Of a DNA stretch of 26,333 bases, positions 1-7,539 are shown piece by piece (the first letter of the stretch is position 1; the number at the start of each line of letters is the position of its first letter). The translations under genes and the position numbers were made by a program. Under the pieces are notes generated by a model that was given only the letters and a program-made list of their open reading frames with translations, did no database searches and was not told where the DNA came from. The stretch is from an uncultured Collinsella sp. (lineage in GTDB: Bacteria; Actinomycetota; Coriobacteriia; Coriobacteriales; Coriobacteriaceae): the NCBI GenBank assembly GCA_902490325.1, contig CABUDJ010000023.1, positions 1 through 26,333 on the forward strand, written 5' to 3'.

Positions 1-111
1 ATGCCAAGCTGAACATCTTGACCGAGGCCACAAGCCATACCCGCAAGAGCTCCTATCGCTCCACCGTGAGAATGCGCTCACCAGCACGCAGCACGCAAAC
101 AAGCTACTTCT
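1..111. other. Window edge, no gene assigned
   Basis: The first 111 bases lie just downstream of the minus-strand YeiH-type gene, which stops at 112. Short frames are open through the edge on both strands, but none gives a recognisable protein end, ribosome binding site or terminator hairpin. I cannot tell whether this is the tail of a neighbouring gene or spacer. Confidence 0.3.
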
Positions 112-1146
112 CTACCAGATTCCCAGTACGTGTTGCATTCCCAAACTCATGCACGCAATGCCAATCCAGCAGCAAAAGCCCAGCGCGATGGGCTTGCCGC
201 CCTTTTTGACCAGCTCGACGATATCGGTATTAAAACCAATAGCCGCCATGGCCATCACGATAAAGAACTTCGACAGCTCCTTGATGGGCGCCGTAAAGGA
301 CGCGGGAAGCTGAAGCACCGTGGTGATCACACTCGCCAGCACAAAGAACAGCACAAACATGGGAAACGCGCGTTTAAGGGAGAACGTGCTTTTGGCGTCG
401 CCGCCGGCCTTGCGTGCTAGATGCATCTGCCAGCATGCGAGGACCAACGTGATGGGAATGATAGCCAGCGTCCTGGTGAGCTTGACCACCGTGGCGCTCT
501 CGAGCACATTTGCGCCGGGATGCATGCTGTCCCAGGCGCTCGCCGCAGCCGTTACCGACGAGGTGTCGTTGATGGCGGTACCGGCAAACAGGCCAAAGCC
601 CTCATTGGTCAGCCCGAGCATGCCGCCGAGCGTCGGAAACACGAGCGCCGCGATAACGTTAAACAGGAAGATGACCGAAATAGCCTGGGCAATCTCGCGA
701 TCGTCGGCATCGATGACGGGTGCGGTCGCGGCGATGGCAGAACCGCCGCAAATCGACGAACCCACACCCACAAGCGTCGCGATCTTGCCCGGCACGTTCA
801 TAACGCGGCAGAGCACAAAGGCGATGACAAGCGAGGTCGAGATTGTTGCCACGATAATCGGTAGCGACTGGGCGCCCTTGGACAGAATCTGGGAGAGGTT
901 CATGCCAAAGCCAAGCAGGATAACCGCGTACTGCAAGACTTTTTTGGACGTATAGGTAACGCCGGCGGTGAGCTGTTCGCGACGATTCTTGGGAAAGACG
1001 AGCGCCAGGACCATGCCAAAGAGGATGGCAAATACCGGACCGCCGACCACCTCAATTTGTTTGCCGAGCAACGTCGCGGGGATAGCGATGATCAGGCAGA
1101 ACAAGACGCCTTTCCAGCGCTCGCGTACGATGTTTGCCAGTTGCAT
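112..1146 (-). CDS. YeiH/UPF0324 family membrane protein (putative sulfate exporter)
   Basis: A 344-residue polytopic inner-membrane protein. The N-terminus has a short basic stretch (RERWKG), then hydrophobic segments run almost end to end, about ten of them. Family hallmarks visible are a glycine-rich GVGSSICGGSAIAA stretch near residues 127-140, the ALVFPxLG segment, and the AGTAINDTSSVTAA stretch near residues 190-203. Length matches the YeiH family (about 340-350). The start at 1146 is supported by AAGGA seven bases upstream of the ATG. The family is annotated as putative sulfate or organosulfonate exporters, but the substrate is poorly established, so the role is inferred from family. 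The gene is divergent from a GntR/FCD regulator, a common arrangement for a regulator and its target, so regulation by that neighbour is plausible. Nothing looks truncated. Confidence 0.85.
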   Translation of the reverse strand: MQLANIVRERWKGVLFCLIIAIPATLLGKQIEVVGGPVFAILFGMVLALVFPKNRREQLTAGVTYTSKKVLQYAVILLGFGMNLSQILSKGAQSLPIIVATISTSLVIAFVLCRVMNVPGKIATLVGVGSSICGGSAIAATAPVIDADDREIAQAISVIFLFNVIAALVFPTLGGMLGLTNEGFGLFAGTAINDTSSVTAAASAWDSMHPGANVLESATVVKLTRTLAIIPITLVLACWQMHLARKAGGDAKSTFSLKRAFPMFVLFFVLASVITTVLQLPASFTAPIKELSKFFIVMAMAAIGFNTDIVELVKKGGKPIALGFCCWIGIACMSLGMQHVLGIW

Positions 1147-1339
1147 ATGGGATTCCTTCTTTCTATTTCACGTTTGCGACGGCTTATGATACGGCAACAT
1201 TGAGCGCAGCCTTGCGCAAACACAGACTAAGATGCCGCAATAGTTCTCAGGCAACAGCCGAATTACCCACCGCGGAAAGCTGATTCGCGGCATAATTAAC
1301 AACTGACATATGAGTTTGATAGAACAGTTGCGAGGCGCT
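1147..1339. promoter_or_regulatory. Divergent intergenic region (YeiH-type / GntR)
   Basis: This gap must hold the promoters for both divergent genes. On the plus strand a -10-like CATAAT lies at 1291-1296, which would start transcription near 1303. On the minus strand a TATCAT-like -10 can be placed at about 1186-1191. A small inverted repeat (CCGCG at 1270-1274, CGCGG at 1286-1290) lies just before the plus-strand -10 and could be an operator. All of these are weak single-sequence calls. Confidence 0.35.
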
Positions 1340-2041
1340 ATGGAAGAATCGATGCACGTCGGCGAGCAGGAAACGAGCCTACAGGACCAGTCCTACCACA
1401 CCATTCGACGCAAAATCGTCTACCTGGACTACAAGCCGGGCGAAAAGCTGGGCGTCAAGCAACTTTGCGACGACCTGGATATGGGGCGCACGCCCGTGCG
1501 CGAGGCTTTGGTTCGCTTGGCGCAAGAAGGCCTGGTGCGCACCGTGCCCCAGAGCGGCACCTACGTCTCACCCATCAACCTCACCCTTGCCGAGAGTGCC
1601 TGTTACATCCGCGAGCATCTGGAAAAGCAGGTGATTGTGGAGTGCTGTGCGCGCGCCACGTCGGCCGGCATCGAGCAGCTCGACCGCGCCATCGTGCTGC
1701 AGGAAAAGGCCATGGCCGAAGAGGATCGCATCGGCTTCTTTTTGAGCGACAACCTCATGCATCACATGATTTTTAGCATCGCATGTCGTAGCACCGTGTG
1801 GTCGTGGCTCGAAGAGACCAATGCCGACCTGGAGCGCTTCCGCTGGCTGCGCGCCGCCACGCAGGTTCTCGACAATCAGGACATCGTGAACGAGCACAAG
1901 CAGATTCGCCGCGCTATCGCCGGTCGCGACCCCATCGAAGCGAGCTTTTTGGTCAGCAAGCACCTGCACATGATGTTCCGCAACCAAACCGAAGTTCTGG
2001 ACCAGTTCTCCGAGTACTTCGAGACCAGCAAGCTCCGCTAA
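1340..2041 (+). CDS. GntR family transcriptional regulator, FCD (FadR-like) subfamily
   Basis: A cytoplasmic one-component DNA-binding regulator of 233 residues. The N-terminal winged helix spans about residues 17-79, with the typical GntR core IRRKIVYLDYKPGEKL followed by the recognition region GRTPVREALVRLAQEGLV and the wing QSGTYVSP. The all-helical ligand domain follows (about residues 85-225), with histidines (NLMHHMIF, KHLHMMF) where FCD proteins usually bind a metal. I chose the ATG at 1340 because GAGG at 1332-1335 precedes it. The frame is open to an ATG at 1310 that lacks a ribosome binding site and lies only 13 bases after a -10-like CATAAT, so ten extra residues remain possible. 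FCD regulators usually sense small organic acids. It is divergent from the YeiH-type gene and probably controls it, itself, or both. Confidence 0.9.
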   Translation: MEESMHVGEQETSLQDQSYHTIRRKIVYLDYKPGEKLGVKQLCDDLDMGRTPVREALVRLAQEGLVRTVPQSGTYVSPINLTLAESACYIREHLEKQVIVECCARATSAGIEQLDRAIVLQEKAMAEEDRIGFFLSDNLMHHMIFSIACRSTVWSWLEETNADLERFRWLRAATQVLDNQDIVNEHKQIRRAIAGRDPIEASFLVSKHLHMMFRNQTEVLDQFSEYFETSKLR

Positions 2042-2090
2042 CCTGCCAAAAAGGGACAGGTTTATTTTGGCAGGTTTTATCTGGGCAAAT
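2040..2090 (+). repeat. 50-bp hairpin repeat, copy A
   Basis: The repeat begins at the stop codon of the GntR gene. Perfect 12-base arms (AACCTGCCAAAA at 2040-2051, TTTTGGCAGGTT at 2065-2076) enclose the 13-base loop AGGGACAGGTTTA, followed by a conserved tail TTTATCTGGG. Near-identical copies lie at 4215-4265 (minus), 7418-7467 and 9507-9557. This copy has CTGGGCAAA where the other three have CTGGGGAAA. Confidence 0.85.
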
Positions 2091-2095
2091 GCAAC

Positions 2096-2129
2096 AAGGC
2101 CCGGCTCCGCTGCAACGAAGCCGGGCCTT
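2096..2129. terminator. Convergent terminator hairpin (GntR / glmS)
   Basis: Perfect 11-base arms AAGGCCCGGCT (2096-2106) and AGCCGGGCCTT (2119-2129) with a 12-base loop, between convergent genes. Further CAAC/GTTG pairing flanks the arms. The U-tracts are short on both sides, so it may act for both genes but not strongly. Confidence 0.75.
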
Positions 2130-2154
2130 AGTTGTTAGAGAACGACGGAACCAA

Positions 2155-4002
<1,848 letters not shown>

Positions 4003-4076
4003 AGGATAAATCCCTTCGTCCGCTTGACTGCAAAACGTCCACGCACAGGGGGCGCTGAGACGCATAACGTTCGAGT

Positions 4077-4137
4077 ATTGTACTCACGCAAACGCAAGCT
4101 GATATACCAGAAGTGGTATCTCAACTTAGATACCACT
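4077..4137 (-). promoter_or_regulatory. glmS promoter with operator-like TGGTAT half-sites
   Basis: On the minus strand a -10-like TACAAT lies at 4077-4082, about 75 bases before the glmS start. Immediately upstream are three half-sites in alternating orientation: ATACCA at 4104-4109, TGGTAT at 4114-4119, and ATACCA within 4128-4137. The outer pair forms a perfect 10-base inverted repeat (AGTGGTATCT at 4112-4121, AGATACCACT at 4128-4137, 6-base spacer). The inner pair is ATACCA-GAAG-TGGTAT. TGGT/ACCA half-sites are typical of GntR/HutC-type regulators of amino sugar genes such as NagR/DasR. The binding protein is inferred. Confidence 0.6.
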
Positions 4138-4164
4138 CGATGCACACACGTCCAGCCGGTTCAA

Positions 4165-4199
4165 ACCACCACAAAGGTACCTGCCCCCTTCGTGGTGGT
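4165..4199. repeat. Hairpin repeat with GGGGGCAGG core
   Basis: Thirteen-base arms ACCACCACAAAGG (4165-4177) and CCTTCGTGGTGGT (4187-4199) pair with a single difference, around a 9-base loop. The difference is an A-C mismatch on the plus strand but a G-U pair in minus-strand RNA. Read on the minus strand the right arm and loop contain GGGGGCAGG, close to GGGACAGG in the 50-bp repeat that follows 16 bases later. A small CGCCG-GCAA-CGGCG hairpin (4202-4215) sits between them. Confidence 0.6.
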
Positions 4200-4214
4200 C
4201 GCGCCGGCAACGGC

Positions 4215-4265
4215 GTTTCCCCAGATAAACCTGCCAAAATAAACCTGTCCCTTTTTGGTAGGTTT
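4215..4265 (-). repeat. 50-bp hairpin repeat, copy B (inverted)
   Basis: Same element as 2040-2090 but on the minus strand. CCTGCCAAAA (4230-4239) and TTTTGGTAGG (4253-4262) form the arms with one C-to-T difference, the loop is the complement of AGGGACAGGTTTA, and the tail reads TTTCCCCAGAT at 4216-4226. One T of the junction run is missing relative to the other copies. It abuts the promoter of the LacI-type gene. Confidence 0.85.
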
Positions 4266-4269
4266 GGGA

Positions 4270-4278
4270 TGCTACAAT
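4270..4278 (+). promoter_or_regulatory. Extended -10 promoter of the LacI-type gene
   Basis: TGCTACAAT fits an extended -10 element (TGn plus TACAAT), 35 bases before the ATG at 4314. No good -35 is present. The position where one would lie falls inside the right arm of repeat copy B. Confidence 0.55.
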
Positions 4279-4313
4279 CTGGCTTGTACTTGAAACGCAT
4301 CAAAGGGGCCGCT

Positions 4314-5426
4314 ATGGCAAAGGTAAAAATCAGCGACGTCGCGCGCGAGGCCGGGGTTTCGTTGGGCACGGTCTCCAACGCGCTCAACCACCCCGAAAAG
4401 CTACGCCCCGAGACCCTCAAGCTCATCAACGAGACCATCAATCGCCTTGGCTACCTGCCCAACCAAAGCGCCCGTCAGCTCGCGGGCGGCGCCACCAAGT
4501 CCTTTGGCCTGGTGCTCCCCCGTCTCGACCACGGCTTTTCGCTCCAAATCGCCAGCGGCGCCCACAACGAGGCCCGCAAGCACGGCTACGACCTGCTCAT
4601 CGCCAACGCCGATAATGACGATATTCTCGAGAACCATTACCTGCGCTACTTTATGGGCACCCAGATGTCCGGCGTCATGGTTCAGCCCATGGCGTCCCCC
4701 GACTGGCATCCGGCCATGACTAAAATGCCCGTGCCGATCGTCCATCTGGACATCCACTGTTCCGAGCCCGGCTACTACGTAGCGGCCGACAACGAGGCCC
4801 AAGGTCGCATCATTGCCGAGCTCGCCATCGCCCGCGGCGCACACCATATTGTCGTCGTCGGCCGAGCAGCATTTATGCAGCTCACCCTACGCGTGCTTGG
4901 CATTCACAAGGCCCTCGCCCTGCACCCCGATATCAAGATCGAAGTCATCGACGCCGGCGAATGGAATACCGCTGCCGACGGCTACGGCATCGGTGCCCAA
5001 ATCGCCGAGCGCCCCGCGAACGAACGCCCCGATTTTGTCGTCGGCCTGACCGACGTGTTGGCCTCGGGCGTTATCTCGGCGCTGGTCGACAAGGGCATCT
5101 CTGTCCCCGGGCAAGTACGCGTAGCAGGCTGCGATGGCAACCCGCTCGCTTGGAGTGGATCGGTCCCGCTCACTACGGTAGCGCCCCCGGGCTACGAGAT
5201 TGGCCGCAAGGGCGTTCAATTGCTCATGGAGCAAATCGAGAACAAGGCCCCGGCAAAGACCAAGCATATCCACGTCAGCTCTGCCGCGCGCACCGTCACC
5301 GCGGTCACGGCCATCGAGGACATCAACCGCCAAGAACTCGTGCGGCCGTTCCTGCTGGAACGCGCCAGCACCCAGGCAAGCAGCCAGACCGACGCCACGG
5401 CCATCAACCTCGGTGCGTATCTATAG
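4314..5426 (+). CDS. LacI family transcriptional regulator
   Basis: A 370-residue repressor-type regulator. Residues about 4-28 form the LacI helix-turn-helix (ISDVAREAGVSLGTVSNALN), followed by the hinge helix region LPNQSARQLAGG near residues 48-59 that inserts into the operator minor groove. The rest is a periplasmic-binding-protein-like effector domain (about 62-340) that normally binds a sugar or nucleoside. The ATG at 4314 follows AAAGGGG with a five-base spacer. The frame is open back to 4113, but that stretch crosses repeat B and the promoter. The C-terminus carries about 25 extra polar residues rich in Ala, Ser, Thr and Gln, beyond the usual 330-340 length. No sugar transporter or catabolic operon adjoins it in this window, so the effector is unknown. 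The HAD phosphatase/mutase-like gene beyond the shared terminator is a possible but unproven partner. Confidence 0.93.
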   Translation: MAKVKISDVAREAGVSLGTVSNALNHPEKLRPETLKLINETINRLGYLPNQSARQLAGGATKSFGLVLPRLDHGFSLQIASGAHNEARKHGYDLLIANADNDDILENHYLRYFMGTQMSGVMVQPMASPDWHPAMTKMPVPIVHLDIHCSEPGYYVAADNEAQGRIIAELAIARGAHHIVVVGRAAFMQLTLRVLGIHKALALHPDIKIEVIDAGEWNTAADGYGIGAQIAERPANERPDFVVGLTDVLASGVISALVDKGISVPGQVRVAGCDGNPLAWSGSVPLTTVAPPGYEIGRKGVQLLMEQIENKAPAKTKHIHVSSAARTVTAVTAIEDINRQELVRPFLLERASTQASSQTDATAINLGAYL

Positions 5427-5452
5427 CACGCCCGCGAGTATGCTAAGTCGCC

Positions 5453-5500
5453 GCTTAAGCAAAAGGGGCCCGACCATTGCCGGGCCCCTTTTGCTTAAGC
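5453..5500. terminator. Bidirectional rho-independent terminator
   Basis: Perfect 20-base arms (GCTTAAGCAAAAGGGGCCCG at 5453-5472, complement at 5481-5500) with an 8-base loop. CCCCTTTTGC on either strand supplies the T-run. It lies between the convergent LacI-type and HAD genes and should serve both. Confidence 0.9.
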
Positions 5501-5539
5501 GCAAACGTAAGCAATTGCTCGTTTCAACGCCGCAATTGT

Positions 5540-6190
5540 CTAGCGCACGGCCTTGACCGCCGCCGCCAGATCGAACAGCGTATCGAGCACGGCCTCGCAG
5601 CCATCCACCACGTCCTGCGGCAGCGGCACGATATCGGGGACGGCAAAGACATGGCAGCCGGCCGTAATGCCCGAGACGCAGCCGTTGCGCGAATCCTCGA
5701 CCACGGCACATTCCTCGGGAGCAAAGCCCGCGCGCTCGCAGGCGAGCAGATACATCTCGGGGTCGGGCTTGCCGTGCACGACGTCCTCGCCACACGTTAC
5801 CGTTTCAAACTTGTCAAAGAGGCCAACCATCTTAAGGTTGCGCTCGGCCGTAACGAGGCGCGACGACGTCGCTAGACCAACGTGATAGCCCGCAGCCAGC
5901 AGCTCGTCTAGGCACTCGGCGGCGCCGGCCTTAAGTTCCAGTTCGGTCTTGACCATCTCGTCGCGAATCTCCTTGTGGCGGACATAGACCGCCTCGGTGG
6001 TTTCGTGGCTGCCGTAATGCTCATCAAGGATGTCCATGACATCGGGCAGCGTGCGGCCGATAAACTGATGGATCAGCGCTTCATCAATCGCGAGCCCCAG
6101 CTCAGCGGCGCCTGCCTTCCAGGCCTTAATCCCCAAACACTCGGTATCGACCAGCGTTCCATCCATGTCAAAAATAACAGCCTTGATCAT
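5540..6190 (-). CDS. HAD superfamily hydrolase, beta-phosphoglucomutase-like
   Basis: A 216-residue soluble HAD enzyme. Motif I is FDMDGTL, with nucleophile Asp8 and Asp10. A helical C1 cap follows (about 15-85) with the FIGRTLPDV stretch. Motif II is ATSS, motif III the lysine in GKPDPEMYL, and motif IV VVEDSRNG. Cap type and length match the beta-phosphoglucomutase / sugar-phosphate phosphatase subgroup, and the exact substrate cannot be read from sequence. The start at 6190 follows a GGGGGA ribosome binding site. An upstream in-frame ATG at 6277 would add 29 residues of non-HAD sequence and is not favoured. The gene is divergent from the larE-type gene and convergent with the LacI-type regulator. 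Confidence 0.9.
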   Translation of the reverse strand: MIKAVIFDMDGTLVDTECLGIKAWKAGAAELGLAIDEALIHQFIGRTLPDVMDILDEHYGSHETTEAVYVRHKEIRDEMVKTELELKAGAAECLDELLAAGYHVGLATSSRLVTAERNLKMVGLFDKFETVTCGEDVVHGKPDPEMYLLACERAGFAPEECAVVEDSRNGCVSGITAGCHVFAVPDIVPLPQDVVDGCEAVLDTLFDLAAAVKAVR

Positions 6191-6250
6191 ATCGGTCCCC
6201 CATCGACTCTCGCTGTCGCGTTGCTGCAACTCTACCGCATTTGGCAACTT

Positions 6251-6267
6251 GTATATAACGTATATAC
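6251..6267. promoter_or_regulatory. Operator-like palindrome GTATATA-ACG-TATATAC
   Basis: A perfect 7+3+7 palindrome in the 173-base gap between the divergent HAD and larE-type genes. It lies about 60 bases upstream of the HAD start, over AT-rich -10-like sequence on the minus strand (TTATAT or TATATA). Overlap of a symmetrical site with a promoter suggests repressor binding, possibly by a GntR- or LacI-type protein. No regulator is demonstrated. Confidence 0.45.
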
Positions 6268-6363
6268 CATATTGCACTTTCGTTACACAGATAGAAGTCT
6301 TATGGCAAGTAACGCATTAGGATTATAGTTTTCGATCGAGTACTCAACGATAAGGAACGTTTC

Positions 6364-7242
6364 ATGATTTTAGACACCACGGCACCCGCAGAGGAGCTTC
6401 AAGACAAGCTATCGGCGCTCGAACAGCTGCTTTTGGCATACGGGCGCGTGGCTATCGGGTTTTCCGGCGGCGTTGACAGCAGCTTTTTGGCCGCCGTATG
6501 CGCCCGCATCATGCCTACCAATACCCTCCTCGTCCATCTCACCACGCCGCTCATCGGCACGCCCGAGCAGGCTTCGTTTGAGCAGTCCGTTGATGGACAA
6601 GCCAATGAAGGGGCGCATTTTAAGCTCCCCGTGCTCAATCTTTCGGTCGATCAGTTGCAGCTCCCCCAAGTAGCCTGCAACGATGTCAATCGCTGCTACC
6701 ACTGCAAGCACGCTGGCTTTACCGCCATCGTCAACCACGCCAAGTCGCTCGGCTTTCCCACCGTCATCGATGGCAGCAATGCAAGCGATCGCGGTGACTA
6801 CCGCCCCGGCATGCGTGCGGCAGAAGAGCTCGGCGTACGCTCACCCCTTATGGAGGTCGGCTTTACCAAGGACGAAGAGCGCGAGCTGCTGCGCGCATGG
6901 GGCTATCCCGTTTGGAACCTGCCGGCGGGAGCATGTCTTGCCACCCGCGTCCCCACGGGCGAGGAGCTTACACGCGAGAAGGTCGATTTAATCCGCGCCT
7001 GCGAGGATTACCTGCACGATCTTGATCTGGCACAGGTACGCGCGCGCTTGGTCGGCGGCTGCATGCATATCGAGGCCGCACCCGCAGATGTCGCCAAGAT
7101 TGCTGCCCTCGGTGGCAACGCCGTCGACGACAAGGGCAAGACCCCGCTGCCCGCCGCCATCGAGTCCACGCTGCGCGAGCTGGGCTGCGACCATATCTCC
7201 CCCGAGGTCACCCCCTACATTCACGGCAACATGAACCTTTAG
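6364..7242 (+). CDS. larE: LarE-type ATP-dependent sulfur transferase
   Basis: LarE activates the pyridinium carboxylate precursor by adenylation and transfers sulfur to it, building the nickel-pincer cofactor of lactate racemase and related enzymes. This 292-residue protein carries the PP-loop SGGVDSS at 34-40, NRCYHCK at 109-115, DGSNASDRGDYRPG at 136-149, and PAGACLATRVP at 187-197. Cys191 matches the position of the sulfur-donating cysteine. Cys111 and Cys114 (C-x2-C) add to it, a three-cysteine pattern that I associate with cluster-type LarE proteins rather than the sacrificial single-cysteine type. That assignment is inference. AAGGAA precedes the ATG. No larA, larB or larC lies in this window. 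Nearby minus-strand DNA is unrelated, so the partner genes must be elsewhere or the protein serves another thiolation. Confidence 0.88.
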   Translation: MILDTTAPAEELQDKLSALEQLLLAYGRVAIGFSGGVDSSFLAAVCARIMPTNTLLVHLTTPLIGTPEQASFEQSVDGQANEGAHFKLPVLNLSVDQLQLPQVACNDVNRCYHCKHAGFTAIVNHAKSLGFPTVIDGSNASDRGDYRPGMRAAEELGVRSPLMEVGFTKDEERELLRAWGYPVWNLPAGACLATRVPTGEELTREKVDLIRACEDYLHDLDLAQVRARLVGGCMHIEAAPADVAKIAALGGNAVDDKGKTPLPAAIESTLRELGCDHISPEVTPYIHGNMNL

Positions 7243-7269
7243 GTTACGCCGTTTTACAAACGGCGTAAC
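7243..7269. terminator. Hairpin after larE
   Basis: GTTACGCCGTTT (7243-7254) and AAACGGCGTAAC (7258-7269) form perfect 12-base arms with a 3-base loop directly after the larE stop codon. No T-run follows, so this may be a weak terminator or an mRNA 3'-end stabiliser. Confidence 0.6.
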
Positions 7270-7320
7270 TGCTCGGCGCTGCGCGGGCTCCGGACACGGC
7301 AATCTGACGTTCAACTTCAC

Positions 7321-7345
7321 GGGCGCGACCAAAAGGTCAGCGCCC
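7321..7345 (+). terminator. Second hairpin downstream of larE
   Basis: GGGCGC-GACC, loop AAAA, GGTC-A-GCGCCC (one bulged A), followed by GCTTGTTT. The short T-rich tail fits a plus-strand terminator that backs up the hairpin at 7243-7269. Confidence 0.5.
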
Positions 7346-7417
7346 GCTTGTTTCACGTCACCTTACCGCACCCGGAGACCGCTCGCTCGCATATGCTCAA
7401 CCTGCACTGCGTTAACT

Positions 7418-7467
7418 GACCCGCCAATAAGGGACAGGTTTATTTTGGCAGGTTTTATCTGGGGAAA
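7418..7467 (+). repeat. 50-bp hairpin repeat, copy C
   Basis: Same element as 2040-2090. The left arm CCCGCCAATA (7420-7429) has two differences from consensus, the loop AGGGACAGGTTTA is intact, and the right arm TTTTGGCAGG (7443-7452) and tail TTTTATCTGGGGAAA are intact. It forms a direct repeat with copy D at 9507-9557, and the two bracket the AlbA_2-type gene. Confidence 0.85.
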
Positions 7468-7478
7468 TATCGCGAGGC

Positions 7479-7530
7479 AGTCGCCCCCCCTAGCACCCAT
7501 CTCACTTCGAGAGACACAAGAGGGGCGACT
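7479..7530 (-). terminator. Inverted repeat downstream of the AlbA_2-type gene
   Basis: AGTCGCCCC (7479-7487) and GGGGCGACT (7522-7530) are perfect 9-base arms with a long interior that can pair further (CTC/GAG). The right arm ends 10 bases before the stop of the minus-strand gene at 7540. There is no clear T-run, so termination is uncertain. Confidence 0.4.
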
Positions 7531-7539
7531 CGGCTGCAT

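Noticed and set aside
4003..4076. Possible glmS ribozyme in the glmS leader
   Set aside because: The distance from the candidate -10 to the start codon leaves a leader of about 70 bases, too short for the ribozyme core, and no matching pseudoknot pattern is visible.
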